From Ohtaekwangia koreensis (GTDB lineage Bacteria; Bacteroidota; Bacteroidia; Cytophagales; Cyclobacteriaceae), in the NCBI RefSeq assembly GCF_900167975.1, contig NZ_FUZU01000005.1, forward strand, positions 315,001-379,000: DNA of 64,000 nt. The letters are read 5' to 3'. A model generated the notes under the pieces. It ran no database searches, was not told the DNA's origin, and saw nothing but the letters and a program-made list of their open reading frames with translations. Positions 25,915-35,448 of the stretch are shown piece after piece; positions within the stretch are counted from its first letter, which is position 1; the number at the start of each line of letters is the position of its first letter. The position numbers and the translations under genes are program-made.

Positions 25915-27161
25915 TATTTCTTAGAAGTTAAATTCTCGTTCAAAAGTTCATTGACTGTCTCATTAAACTTTTGAATACCCACTTCATAGTAGAAGCCGGT
26001 ACCAGGACCTGAATAGCCTGTATGGATCTTCTTTACTTTTCCATCTTTACCAATAAAAATGGTGGTTGGAAATGCAACGACTTTATTAAGCATTGGAAGC
26101 GTTTCAGCGGCTTGTGCTTTATTGTTTGTTCCGGCAATTACGAAATCGTAATTCACTTTTAACTTATCGATCATTTTTTTTACGCGACCGCTAGCGTAAT
26201 CAAAATCAGGTTTGCGCTCGTAGGCAAGCCCTATAATTTCTACACCTCTTTTTTTATTTTCATTATACCAGGGAGAGAGAAACATAGTTTCATCCAAACA
26301 ATTAGGACACCATGTGCCGAACATCTGCAGGATCACTACTTTGTTTTTATACTTCTCATCGTTGAGACTAACAGGTTTACCATTTACATCAGGGAAGTTA
26401 AACTCGATCCGTTCATAACCAGGTTTTAAATAAGTAAGTGATTCCGGGTCTGGTAACGATGCGTTTTCATCTTTCTCAGCCTCCCAAAATTCCATGTGAT
26501 TTTTACCGGATATAAATTCTCCGATCAGTTTACCATCATCTTTTTTTGTAGCCCTGAATATATAGGCATGATTACCATCGAATGTACTCAGCTGCATTAA
26601 GCTGTTTACAACGTTACCCTGCAGGTAGCGATAGTCGCCTGTAGGCGTAAGAAAAGTTCCGGTAACGCTATCACCCTGTTGATGAAATATACCCACTGCT
26701 TTTGTTGTATCAAATTCATGTATAAAAGTAACAGCATATTTTCCCGAGAAGTCCGGTATATCTTTCTGTGCGCCAGCTTTCTCAAAGCGAAAAGATTGTC
26801 CATATACAGCCGTGAATGGTATATTAAAATCCTTTTCATAATTTTTGATGAATTCACCTTGCAGTGTATCACCCTTGACGTGAGCCTTGATATTCGCATC
26901 AAAAATGTGAAGCCCTATATCTACTGAATCACCGTAGATTTTTACTTCATCCAGTAGCAATCGCTCATCGGCATTGCGTAGGTAAATGTCATACCCGTCA
27001 TCAGTGTCCTTCACCAACTCAAAATTAAATGGCAGTTGTTGCCCTTGTATTTCAATCGTAGCTCGCCAAATTCCTGTTTTCAAGACAGTCGTGTTTTCAG
27101 CTTTCTGCTTACAAGCGCCAATGAGCATTATAAGTGTAGCAACAATGAGAAGTCTCCTCAT
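25914..27161 (-). CDS. TlpA-type thiol-disulfide reductase lipoprotein
   Basis: Seen: 415 residues from ATG 27161 ([20 protein letters not shown]), with lipobox LIGAC predicting a lipid anchor. Residues about 25-250 form a beta-rich domain ([18 protein letters not shown] and similar) of the kind found before thioredoxins in Bacteroidota. A TlpA/redoxin domain follows with active site [11 protein letters not shown] near residue 305 and a cis-Pro segment [10 protein letters not shown]. Upstream frame extension to 27353 would overlap the divergent CoA-transferase gene and is discarded. The stop overlaps the mnmA start. Role: reduction of envelope disulfides; partner unknown. Confidence 0.92.
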   Translation of the reverse strand: MRRLLIVATLIMLIGACKQKAENTTVLKTGIWRATIEIQGQQLPFNFELVKDTDDGYDIYLRNADERLLLDEVKIYGDSVDIGLHIFDANIKAHVKGDTLQGEFIKNYEKDFNIPFTAVYGQSFRFEKAGAQKDIPDFSGKYAVTFIHEFDTTKAVGIFHQQGDSVTGTFLTPTGDYRYLQGNVVNSLMQLSTFDGNHAYIFRATKKDDGKLIGEFISGKNHMEFWEAEKDENASLPDPESLTYLKPGYERIEFNFPDVNGKPVSLNDEKYKNKVVILQMFGTWCPNCLDETMFLSPWYNENKKRGVEIIGLAYERKPDFDYASGRVKKMIDKLKVNYDFVIAGTNNKAQAAETLPMLNKVVAFPTTIFIGKDGKVKKIHTGYSGPGTGFYYEVGIQKFNETVNELLNENLTSKK

Positions 27162-27258
27162 GGAATTATTTTTATTTGAGTCCGTCACAAAAATGCTACA
27201 AATGATTAACAATTGGAGGAGAAGTGTGATTTTTGGTTTCAAATGATAGTTCAATCGT

Positions 27259-28383
27259 ATGTTTTCTGATTTAAGAGTGCTCGAATTGGCTTCTGTGCTG
27301 GCCGGCCCGAGTGTCGGACAATTTTTTGCCGAGTTGGGAGCAGAGGTTATCAAAGTTGAAAATCCGGCTATAGGCGGAGACGTTACGCGAAGCTGGAAAT
27401 CAGCAACGGAGCAAACCGGAGATCAGTCAGCATATTTTTGCTCTGTTAACTGGGGCAAGAAATCTGTAGCATTAGACTTAACGAATCTCAAAGACCGCGA
27501 TGTAGTATATACGCTGGCACAACAATCGGATATAGTTATTGCCAGTTACAAACCAGGCGATGCTGAAAAACTTGGTGTTGATTATAGGACATTGTCCAAT
27601 TTGAATGCTCGAATTATCTACGGGCAAATCACAGGATATGGCTCGACTAACAATCGAGTAGGCTACGATGCAATTATACAGGCAGAGGCTGGGTATATGT
27701 TTATGAATGGATTACCGGGTGGCCCATCGTTAAAGATGCCGGTAGCGCTTGTAGATGTATTGGCTGCGCATCATTTGAAGGAAGGTATATTACTGGCGCT
27801 ATTGAATCGTGAACGAACCGGTAGGGGGGATGTTATTGAAGTGTCCTTGATACAGGCTGCTGTTGCTTCGCTTGTAAACCAGGCAACGAACTGGCTGGTG
27901 GCCGGAGTGCTTCCGCAGAAACAGGGATCATCGCATCCCAATATAGCGCCTTACGGCGATGTGTTTAAAACCTCCGATGGAAAAGAAATACTGCTGGCGG
28001 TTGGCAGTGACAGACAATTCCAGGACTTATGTATACTGCTGGAAATTGCTGCTGTAGGTTACGATGATCGTTTTAAAACAAATGCTTCACGTGTGCTACA
28101 CCGTGCTGAATTAAATTCTATACTGCAGGCCCGTATCGTAATATATACTTCCGATGCTTTGATAATGGCTATCCATAAGGCAAAAATTCCTGCAGGATTT
28201 ATTCGGAATATGCAACAGGTTTTTGAGACACCGGAGGCAACCGCATTGTTATTACAAGCAGAAAATATAGTGGGTGTGAAAAGCTTTGTAGCGCGGAGTG
28301 AAAATTTTGAATCCCATGCATTAACAACGCCTCCACATTTAGGAGAGCACACACAGGAAATATTGCAACGTTTAGGTATATAA
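27259..28383 (+). CDS. CaiB/BaiF family CoA-transferase
   Basis: Class III CoA-transferase moving CoA between acyl acids. Seen: 374 residues with N-terminal VLELASVLAGPSVGQFFAELGAEVIKVE in two conserved parts, GDVTRSW, the VNWGKKSVALDL motif near 72, the YDAIIQAEAGYM region and MPVALVDVLAAHHLKEG (candidate active-site Asp near 165). Length is slightly under the usual 390-400, but both ends look complete. Substrate not predictable. Divergent from the TlpA gene with a 97-bp spacer, and 9 bp upstream of the truncated haemoglobin gene. Confidence 0.93.
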   Translation: MFSDLRVLELASVLAGPSVGQFFAELGAEVIKVENPAIGGDVTRSWKSATEQTGDQSAYFCSVNWGKKSVALDLTNLKDRDVVYTLAQQSDIVIASYKPGDAEKLGVDYRTLSNLNARIIYGQITGYGSTNNRVGYDAIIQAEAGYMFMNGLPGGPSLKMPVALVDVLAAHHLKEGILLALLNRERTGRGDVIEVSLIQAAVASLVNQATNWLVAGVLPQKQGSSHPNIAPYGDVFKTSDGKEILLAVGSDRQFQDLCILLEIAAVGYDDRFKTNASRVLHRAELNSILQARIVIYTSDALIMAIHKAKIPAGFIRNMQQVFETPEATALLLQAENIVGVKSFVARSENFESHALTTPPHLGEHTQEILQRLGI

Positions 28384-28392
28384 ACGAGATAT

Positions 28393-28746
28393 ATGAAAAC
28401 GCTTGAGAGCCGTGAAGATATAGAAGTACTGGTAAATAAATTTTACGAGAAGGTAAAGATGGACGATTTACTGGCACCGCTTTTCAGTCATGTGGATTGG
28501 CCGCATCATCTCCCGATTTTGTATAACTTCTGGGCTTCCATTTTGTTAGGCGATCAAAGCTATAAACGTAATCCGTTTGAGAAGCATATACATTTACCGG
28601 TAACGCCAGAACATTTTGATCGCTGGCTTTCCCATTTCACAAAAACTGTAGACGAAAATTTTGAAGGTGAGAAAGCATTGGAGGCAAAGCAACGAGCGTT
28701 TAGCATTGCTGGAATTTTTCAGCATAAGTTGGGGTTGTTAGAATAG
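28393..28746 (+). CDS. Group III truncated haemoglobin
   Basis: Small heme protein for oxygen or NO handling. Seen: 117 residues with VNKFYEKVKMDDLLAPLF, a NFWASILLG helix and HIHLPVTPEHFDRWLSHF, which carries the likely proximal His (His65 or His67) and the conserved Trp of the group III family. Length is a little short but complete. It starts 9 bp after the CoA-transferase stop, so the two are likely one transcript. The quinolinate synthase gene, encoding an oxygen-sensitive Fe-S enzyme, follows on the same strand. Confidence 0.9.
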   Translation: MKTLESREDIEVLVNKFYEKVKMDDLLAPLFSHVDWPHHLPILYNFWASILLGDQSYKRNPFEKHIHLPVTPEHFDRWLSHFTKTVDENFEGEKALEAKQRAFSIAGIFQHKLGLLE

Positions 28747-28860
28747 TTTTCAATAGCATTTTTTGTTCTCTGTTTTACAGTCGGTTAAAATGTGAACAGG
28801 GAATTGAATAAGAACTATGAACATTTAACACTATTTTCGCACGGCCAAGTGCAAACAAAA

Positions 28861-29871
28861 ATGGTAACAGACGAAATCGTAGCAAAAGCCACCGAGAGGC
28901 TTCAGCAAAAGGGTTTTCTCAACATCCCGGTAGATAAGCAGGTGAATCTGGCAGCAGAGATAACCCGCTTGAAGAAGGAAAAGAATGCCGTGATCCTGGC
29001 GCATTATTATCAGACTCCAGACATTCAGGATATAGCAGATTATGTAGGCGACAGCCTCGGGCTTTCACAACAAGCGGCTGCTACCACTGCAGATATGATC
29101 GTTTTTGCTGGTGTACATTTCATGGGCGAGACGGCCAAGATACTCAATCCTCATAAGAAAGTTTTGCTGCCTGATCTGAAGGCAGGTTGCTCGCTGGCTG
29201 AGTCCGCGCCTCCGGACTTGTTCAAAAAATTTAAAGATCAGCATCCCGATCACATCGTTATAACCTATATTAACTGTACAGCCGAGATCAAGGCGATGAG
29301 TGATATCATCTGTACATCTGCCAACGCAGAAAAGATCGTAAACTCTGTACCGAAAGATCAACCTATAATTTTTGCTCCTGATAAAAATCTGGGTCGGTAT
29401 CTGATCAATAAAACCGGAAGAGATATGTTGTTGTGGGATGGCGCTTGCATTGTGCATGAAGCTTTCGCTATAGATAAATTACTAGAGCTCCACAAGCAAC
29501 ATCCAAAGGCGAAGATCGTAGCGCACCCGGAATCAGAAACACATATTCTGAAAGTAGCACACTATGTAGGTTCAACAACTGGCATGATAAACTTTGTGAA
29601 GAACGATGACAACGCAGAATATATCATTGCAACCGAAGCAGGTATACTTCACCAGATGTCGAAGGAAGTTCCTCATAAAACTTTAATACCTGCACCGAGT
29701 CACGAGGATAATACCTGTGCGTGCAGTGAATGTGCTTTTATGCGGATGAACACCATGGAAAAATTATACCTCTGCCTGAAATACGAGTTACCTGAAATAC
29801 TGGTGCCGGAAGATATCCGTCAGAAAGCATTGATTCCGATTCAGCGCATGCTGGAAATCTCCAAAAACTAA
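28861..29871 (+). CDS. nadA: Quinolinate synthase A
   Basis: Condenses iminoaspartate and dihydroxyacetone phosphate to quinolinate in NAD synthesis, using a 4Fe-4S cluster. Seen: 336 residues from ATG 28861 with [22 protein letters not shown] in two parts, [10 protein letters not shown] (Cys110), [11 protein letters not shown] (second Cys) and CACSECAFM (third Cys). The three cluster cysteines are in the family places. A GTG at 28792 in the same frame would add 23 residues that do not fit the family, so ATG 28861 is preferred. It is followed by nadB after 2 bp. Confidence 0.95.
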   Translation: MVTDEIVAKATERLQQKGFLNIPVDKQVNLAAEITRLKKEKNAVILAHYYQTPDIQDIADYVGDSLGLSQQAAATTADMIVFAGVHFMGETAKILNPHKKVLLPDLKAGCSLAESAPPDLFKKFKDQHPDHIVITYINCTAEIKAMSDIICTSANAEKIVNSVPKDQPIIFAPDKNLGRYLINKTGRDMLLWDGACIVHEAFAIDKLLELHKQHPKAKIVAHPESETHILKVAHYVGSTTGMINFVKNDDNAEYIIATEAGILHQMSKEVPHKTLIPAPSHEDNTCACSECAFMRMNTMEKLYLCLKYELPEILVPEDIRQKALIPIQRMLEISKN

Positions 29872-29873
29872 TC

Positions 29874-31448
29874 ATGCCGCAAACAGACGTTCTCATCATT
29901 GGCTCGGGTATAGCCGGGCTTTCGTTTGCTATTAAAACAGCCAAACGTTTTCCAGATCAATCCATTACTGTTATTACGAAAGCTGACGACAGTGAATCAA
30001 ACACGAAGTATGCACAAGGTGGTATAGCAGTTGTGCTGGATGAGATCACGGACTCCTTTCAAAAACATATAGAGGATACGTTGCGTGCTGGCGATGGCTT
30101 GTGCGATCCTGCCGTAGTGGAGTTAGTAGTAAAGGAAGGGCCTGAACGTTTACTCGAAATTATAGGATGGGGTGTTGAATTTGATCAGGATGAAGCGGGC
30201 AACCTGGCATTGGGGCGTGAAGGTGGTCACACGGCGAAGCGCATCATTCACTATAAAGATATTACAGGCTGGCAGATTGAAAAAGGATTGCTGCGCGAAG
30301 TTAGTACACTGCCAAACATCACGCTGCTATCACATCATTTTTCGATAGACCTGATCACTGAGCATCATTTCAAGAATAGGATTTCACAGCCGCAGCCTGG
30401 CATTACCTGCTACGGTGCGTATGTGATGGATCAGTATACTTGTAAAATTGAGAAGTATACTTCAAAAGTTACCATGCTGGCTACCGGTGGGTCCGGGCAA
30501 GTATACCGCACTACCACGAATCCGTTGATTGCAACCGGAGATGGTGTGGCGATGGCGTACCGTGCTATGGCGAAAGTGCGTGACATGGAGTTTGTACAAT
30601 TTCATCCGACTGCATTTTATTCCAAGGATGATAATCCTTCATTTTTAATTACCGAAGCTATACGCGGGCATGGAGCATACCTTCGCGCCAAAGATGGTGA
30701 GCGGTTCATGTTCAAGTACGATGATCGTGCAGAGCTTGCTTCACGCGATATCGTTGCCCAGGCTATAGATAATGAATTGATCACGCGGGGAGATGAATGT
30801 GTATACCTGGATTGCACGCATTTGCCGAAGGAGGATTTCATCTCGCATTTCCCGAATATATATGAGAAGTGCCTGAGTAAAGGTATAGATATCACCAAAG
30901 AAATGATTCCGGTAGTGCCGGCTGCACATTATCAGTGTGGAGGAATTGATGTCGATACTTTTGGAAGAACATCGATTGCTAATCTATATGCTTGCGGTGA
31001 ATGTTCGCGCACTGGCTTGCATGGTGCAAATCGCCTGGCATCAAACTCATTGCTGGAAGCGATTGTATTCGCGCATCGTTGTTTTGCAGATGTTGAGCGT
31101 AAGCTGGATTCAATTTCAACGCCACAAAATATACCCGACTGGAATGCGGAAGGAACGACTGTTCCGCGCGAGCAAATTCTCATTACGCACAACCGGAAGG
31201 AGTTACGCGACCTGATGAGTGATTACGTTGCTATCGTACGTTCTAATGAACGGTTACAACGTGCACTGCGAAGAATCGATGTGCTCTATCATGAAACCGA
31301 AAAGTTGTACGATGAAGCAGTTTTGTCTCCGCAGCTTTGTGAACTTCGAAACCTCATTACGATTGCGTATGTCATCACACGGCAATCATTGGAAAGGAAA
31401 GAGAACCGCGGAGGTTTTTACAACCGCGATCTGACCCGGAATAAATAA
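29874..31448 (+). CDS. nadB: L-aspartate oxidase
   Basis: FAD enzyme oxidising aspartate to iminoaspartate, the substrate of NadA. Seen: 524 residues with FAD-binding VLIIGSGIAGLSFAIK, TKYAQGGIAVV near 44, EGGHTAKRIIHYKDITG in two conserved parts, FVQFHPTAFY, and GLHGANRLASNSLLEA near 383. A C-terminal helical domain includes LRRIDVLYHETE. Its ATG is 2 bp after the nadA stop, so the two genes form the NAD de novo pair. A small hairpin lies between it and the convergent uvrB. Confidence 0.96.
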   Translation: MPQTDVLIIGSGIAGLSFAIKTAKRFPDQSITVITKADDSESNTKYAQGGIAVVLDEITDSFQKHIEDTLRAGDGLCDPAVVELVVKEGPERLLEIIGWGVEFDQDEAGNLALGREGGHTAKRIIHYKDITGWQIEKGLLREVSTLPNITLLSHHFSIDLITEHHFKNRISQPQPGITCYGAYVMDQYTCKIEKYTSKVTMLATGGSGQVYRTTTNPLIATGDGVAMAYRAMAKVRDMEFVQFHPTAFYSKDDNPSFLITEAIRGHGAYLRAKDGERFMFKYDDRAELASRDIVAQAIDNELITRGDECVYLDCTHLPKEDFISHFPNIYEKCLSKGIDITKEMIPVVPAAHYQCGGIDVDTFGRTSIANLYACGECSRTGLHGANRLASNSLLEAIVFAHRCFADVERKLDSISTPQNIPDWNAEGTTVPREQILITHNRKELRDLMSDYVAIVRSNERLQRALRRIDVLYHETEKLYDEAVLSPQLCELRNLITIAYVITRQSLERKENRGGFYNRDLTRNK

Positions 31449-31449
31449 A

Positions 31450-31482
31450 TGCTATATATACTATAGCAATGTTTATTTTTTT
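31450..31482. terminator. Weak bidirectional terminator between nadB and uvrB
   Basis: TGCTATA (31450-31456) pairs with TATAGCA (31462-31468) around TATAC, and a T-rich stretch follows on the plus strand. The stem is short and AT-rich. Confidence 0.45.
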
Positions 31483-33497
31483 TCTTCTATCATTTTTTGA
31501 ATCGCCAGATATTCATCGCGAAGTTTAGCAGCTTCCATGAACTCCAGTTCTTTCGCAGCTTTCTCCATCGCTTTACGCGTGCGTTCTGCCATCTTGTTCA
31601 GTTCATCTTTGCTGAGATAGGCAACCACGGGATCAGCAGCTAATGATACCTCCTCATTCTCTACATAATAATTGCGAGTAGATTTTTTAGAGTCAGCAAC
31701 TTTAGTTTGTCCAAGTATAGCTTCTTTGGATTTCAGAACAGTTTTTGGAGTGATCCCGTGTTTCGTATTATACTCTATCTGTACTTGCCTTCTGCGATTC
31801 GTTTCTTCAATCGCGACCTGCATTGATTCAGTCATATTATCAGCATACATGATAACGCGGCCGTTTGCATTCCGCGCAGCGCGACCAATCGTTTGAACCA
31901 GTGACCGTTGATTGCGGAGAAAACCTTCTTTATCCGCATCAAGTATAGCAACCAACGATACTTCAGGAAGATCGAGTCCTTCGCGCAGCAAGTTTACACC
32001 CACCAGCACATCATATACCCCCAGACGTAGCTCACGCAATAGTTCAACGCGCTCCAGCGTATGTACTTCTGAATGTATATAGCGGCATTTGATACCAACA
32101 CGATCCATATACTTGGTAAGTTCTTCGGCCATGCGTTTGGTAAGTGTTGTTACCAGCACGCGTTCGTTTTTCTTAACGCGCTCATCGATTTCTTCCAGCA
32201 GATCATCGATCTGATTTTTACTTGGCCGCACATCAATTTCCGGATCAAGCAAACCTGTAGGACGAATCAATTGTTCGACCACTACACCTTCGGATTTTCT
32301 CAATTCATATTCTGCGGGTGTCGCACTTACATATACCACCTGGCCCATTAACGATTCAAACTCGTTGAAGGTAAGTGGACGGTTATCCAACGCAGAGGGT
32401 AGGCGAAACCCATAGTCAACAAGATTTACTTTACGAGAACGGTCACCGCCCCACATAGCACGTACCTGTGGCACCGTTACGTGGCTTTCGTCAATCACCA
32501 ATAGAAAATCATCGGGGAAATAATCGATCAGGCAGAAAGGTCGCGCACCCGGCAGACGTCCATCAAAGTAGCGCGAATAGTTTTCGATACCAGAACAGTA
32601 TCCTAACTCGCGCATCATCTCCAGGTCAAACTCGGTACGTTCTTTCAAACGCTTCGCTTCCAGGTGGCGAAGTTCTGATTCAAACATTTTTACCTGTGCC
32701 ACCATATCGTCCTGTATATCGCGCATCGCCTGGTGAAGCTGCGACTTTGCTGTTACGAAAAGATTGGCCGGGAAGATTGTTACTACCGTTTCGTCAGAAA
32801 TTTTCTTTCCAGTACCCGGATCGATCCGCTGAATGGATTCAATTTCATCGCCCCAGAAATAAATACGTATAGCATAATCCGCATACGCGAGAAATACATC
32901 TACAGTATCGCCTTTCACACGGAATGTTCCGCGTTTAAATTCAGCCTCAGTACGGTGATATAGTATATCTACTAATGCAAAAAGTAATTTATTGCGGGCG
33001 ATCACTTCGCCTTTTTTTAACTTGATCACATTCTTACCAAACTCATCCGGGTTGCCTATACCATATATACAGGATACAGATGCTACTACGATAACATCTC
33101 TTCGACCCGTGAGGAGGGAAGAGGTGGCACTCAACCGGAGCTTTTCAATCTCTTCGTTGATGGAAAGATCTTTTTCGATATATAGGTTGGAGGAAGGTAT
33201 AAATGCTTCCGGCTGATAGTAGTCGTAATACGATATAAAATACTCAACAGCATTTTCTGGAAAGAACTGTTTGAACTCTCCATAGAGCTGCGCTGCCAGT
33301 GTTTTATTGTGACTCAAAACCAATGTAGGTTTATTGCTTTGCGCAATAACATTCGCCATGGTAAACGTTTTACCGGAGCCTGTTACACCGAGCAACGTCT
33401 GATGCTCTTCGCCATCATTAAGCCCCTGGAGTAATTGTTTGATTGCTTTTGGCTGATCGCCTGTCGGTACGTATTCACTGCTGAGTTTGAAATCCAT
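31473..33497 (-). CDS. uvrB: Excinuclease ABC subunit B
   Basis: Damage-verification helicase of nucleotide excision repair. Seen: 674 residues with Walker [15 protein letters not shown], the beta-hairpin region [50 protein letters not shown] in parts, QTIGRAARN and a C-terminal UVR domain (about 635-672, [17 protein letters not shown]). Complete and typical. An AAC-rich stretch upstream (33505-33536) shares its core with one before recQ. Confidence 0.97.
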   Translation of the reverse strand: MDFKLSSEYVPTGDQPKAIKQLLQGLNDGEEHQTLLGVTGSGKTFTMANVIAQSNKPTLVLSHNKTLAAQLYGEFKQFFPENAVEYFISYYDYYQPEAFIPSSNLYIEKDLSINEEIEKLRLSATSSLLTGRRDVIVVASVSCIYGIGNPDEFGKNVIKLKKGEVIARNKLLFALVDILYHRTEAEFKRGTFRVKGDTVDVFLAYADYAIRIYFWGDEIESIQRIDPGTGKKISDETVVTIFPANLFVTAKSQLHQAMRDIQDDMVAQVKMFESELRHLEAKRLKERTEFDLEMMRELGYCSGIENYSRYFDGRLPGARPFCLIDYFPDDFLLVIDESHVTVPQVRAMWGGDRSRKVNLVDYGFRLPSALDNRPLTFNEFESLMGQVVYVSATPAEYELRKSEGVVVEQLIRPTGLLDPEIDVRPSKNQIDDLLEEIDERVKKNERVLVTTLTKRMAEELTKYMDRVGIKCRYIHSEVHTLERVELLRELRLGVYDVLVGVNLLREGLDLPEVSLVAILDADKEGFLRNQRSLVQTIGRAARNANGRVIMYADNMTESMQVAIEETNRRRQVQIEYNTKHGITPKTVLKSKEAILGQTKVADSKKSTRNYYVENEEVSLAADPVVAYLSKDELNKMAERTRKAMEKAAKELEFMEAAKLRDEYLAIQKMIEEKK

Positions 33498-33504
33498 AGG
33501 GGAA

Positions 33505-33536
33505 GTTAGCCGTTTATCTGTTAATAGTTAATCGTT
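33505..33536 (-). repeat. AAC-rich tandem leader before uvrB, related to the one before recQ
   Basis: On the coding strand it reads AACGATTAAC, then blocks ending TAAACGGCTAAC, just before the uvrB ATG. The recQ leader (6335-6367) has the same AACGATTAAC and then AACG and ATAACGGATAACGG blocks in the same orientation. Confidence 0.45.
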
Positions 33537-33639
33537 GCTTCCATGAAAATAGTTCATTCAAAAAATGGATGACTTAATTCGCAGGGAACAAAATATAGTT
33601 TAACGAATATAGTACTCTCCTTGTTTCTCATTCGCGTAA

Positions 33640-33676
33640 AAACAAAGAGTCGCTCAATTCGAGCGACTCTTTGTTT
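33640..33676 (-). terminator. Terminator of the aroE operon
   Basis: AACAAAGAGTCGCTC (33641-33655) pairs exactly with GAGCGACTCTTTGTT (33661-33675), a 15-bp stem with a 5-nt loop, followed on the minus strand by TTTT. It lies about 80 bp after the aroE stop. Confidence 0.88.
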
Positions 33677-33752
33677 ATCTATTGAGCTTAATGCGTAATC
33701 ATTTATTGCCATCGGCCAACGCTTTAGCAATTCACGTTTAGCGTAACGATGC

Positions 33753-34496
33753 TTAGTTATTCCAGATTGTCCAGGACTTTTCCGCTTGCACATGTAGCAT
33801 TTCCAAACCATTCTTAATGATGGTTCCACGCATTTCTGATTTTTGAAGAAACAGCGTGCGGGCTGGATTGTAGATCAGATCGTATACATAATGCTCACTG
33901 CCGAGGAGTTCATAATTTATTGGAGGCATGGCTTCCGTTTTAGGACTCATACCCAGCGGGGTTGTATTGATGATCAATTTTGTGTTAGTAATGATCGAAG
34001 GATCTTTTTCAAGATCGGTATAGGCGATCAATCCTTTTCTTGCTTCTCGCGAAACAAGTGTGTATTCAATCTTTAGTTTCTTCAATGCTTCCTGTACAGC
34101 TTTGGATGAACCACCTGTTCCAAGAATCAATGCATTAAATGTTTTGTCTTTCGGCAGCCACTTTTCGATTGTCTCAAAAAATGCATCTGAGTCAGTATTG
34201 AATCCTTTGAGTTTGCCGTCTTTAATCTTTATCACATTTACCGCCCCGATCTTTTTTGCAAAGCCATCGACTTCATCGAGGTACTTCATGATTTGTTCTT
34301 TGTATGGAATGGTAACGTTAAGACCTGTGAGACCTTTTGTGTCTTTCAGAAGAGCTTCAATTTCAGTGATGTTGCCTAACGGAAATAATTCGTAACGATA
34401 GTCGCGCAGACCTTCGCGAAAAAACTTTTCATCAAAATATGACTTTGAGAACGAATGACTAACCGTTCCTCCGATTAGTCCGAATACTTTTTCCAT
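33753..34496 (-). CDS. aroE: Shikimate dehydrogenase
   Basis: NADPH-dependent reduction of 3-dehydroshikimate in aromatic amino-acid synthesis. Seen: 247 residues with GLIGGTVSHSFSKSYFDE (shikimate site), LTGLNVTIPYKEQIM with catalytic Lys, IGAVNVI, GFNTDSDAF (Asn/Asp site), LILGTGGSSKAVQEAL (nucleotide site) and NTTPLGMSP. Slightly shorter than E. coli AroE but all key motifs are present. Last gene of a five-gene minus-strand operon; it begins 1 bp after the DUF368 stop. Confidence 0.95.
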   Translation of the reverse strand: MEKVFGLIGGTVSHSFSKSYFDEKFFREGLRDYRYELFPLGNITEIEALLKDTKGLTGLNVTIPYKEQIMKYLDEVDGFAKKIGAVNVIKIKDGKLKGFNTDSDAFFETIEKWLPKDKTFNALILGTGGSSKAVQEALKKLKIEYTLVSREARKGLIAYTDLEKDPSIITNTKLIINTTPLGMSPKTEAMPPINYELLGSEHYVYDLIYNPARTLFLQKSEMRGTIIKNGLEMLHVQAEKSWTIWNN

Positions 34497-34497
34497 G

Positions 34498-35436
34498 TTA
34501 GATATTTGTTTTAAATCTTGCCGTTATTCTTTCTATCAAAACCACTATAAACACTCCCAGTGCTACCATCAATATCGCCTGAAACACTTGGGGATCTTTA
34601 CCCGTCAAGGTAACATAATCCCATGGTAAAACACTTTTCTCTGCTACGGGCACTTGCTCACCCGAGCCATTTGTAACATATCGCAAAACTTGTCGCCACG
34701 GCCATACTTTATTCAGTGAGCCCAGCATGAGCCCGGCCATCAAAGCTACGGCAGCGTTGTGATAATTATCAATCACCCGTTTTAAAATCCTGGAAATCCC
34801 TAATAACCCTACTACACCACCCAGTAGGAAGGTTAGTAATACAGTACCATTAAATTTTGATACCGCATTGATAACAGCTTGGTAGCGATTGATCAACACG
34901 AGGAAAAATGCTCCAGACACTCCAGGCAGTAACATTCCGCAGCTACAAAGTATACCGGCCACAAATATCATCCATAAAGCAGCAGGTAATTGTAATGCAT
35001 TAAGTCGGGTTAATCCGTACATGATTACAATACCGAATAAAAAACTTAGCACCGTACCGATGCTCCACTTAGTGATTCTTCGTAAGGCGAGGGGTGCAGC
35101 AATAAGAATTACTCCGAAAAAAAATGACCAGAGTTGTATAGGATAATAGCGTAAGAGAAAAGCCATGGCTTTCGCCAGAAAAAATACGCTCGTGAAGATG
35201 CCAGCAAATACGGTGGCCAGAAAATCTCCATTGATTTTCTTCCAGACATCTGCAAAACGAAATTTGATGAGCAGTTGAATAGCTTCACGATCTATAGCAC
35301 AGATCGAGCGTATCAGTTCTTGATAAATTCCTGTTATGAAAGCGACTGTTCCTCCGGAAATTCCTGGAATAACATCCACTGCTCCCATGCTTAGTCCTTT
35401 TACATAGAGGAGAATATAATCCAGAGGTTTCTTCAA
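34498..35436 (-). CDS. DUF368 family polytopic membrane protein
   Basis: Seen: 312 residues with about eight to nine membrane spans and the family start KGLSMGAVDVIPGISGGTVA, repeated later as GMLLPGVSGAFFLVLINRY, so each half carries a P-G-(I/V)-S-G motif. DUF368 proteins belong to the group related to undecaprenyl-phosphate (DUF368/PopT-type) translocation in other bacteria, where C55-P recycling has been proposed; for this protein that role is an inference. Gene order between phosphosulfolactate synthase and aroE is tight (12 bp and 1 bp). Confidence 0.92.
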   Translation of the reverse strand: MKKPLDYILLYVKGLSMGAVDVIPGISGGTVAFITGIYQELIRSICAIDREAIQLLIKFRFADVWKKINGDFLATVFAGIFTSVFFLAKAMAFLLRYYPIQLWSFFFGVILIAAPLALRRITKWSIGTVLSFLFGIVIMYGLTRLNALQLPAALWMIFVAGILCSCGMLLPGVSGAFFLVLINRYQAVINAVSKFNGTVLLTFLLGGVVGLLGISRILKRVIDNYHNAAVALMAGLMLGSLNKVWPWRQVLRYVTNGSGEQVPVAEKSVLPWDYVTLTGKDPQVFQAILMVALGVFIVVLIERITARFKTNI

Positions 35437-35448
35437 TACGCTGTTTGC

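Noticed and set aside
26986-27353. 64-residue upstream extension of the TlpA frame to 27353
   Set aside because: It would overlap the divergent CoA-transferase start, and the lipoprotein signal begins at ATG 27161.
33554-33829. 91-codon minus-strand frame between aroE and uvrB
   Set aside because: It begins within aroE in another frame and runs through the operon terminator hairpin; no protein-like features.
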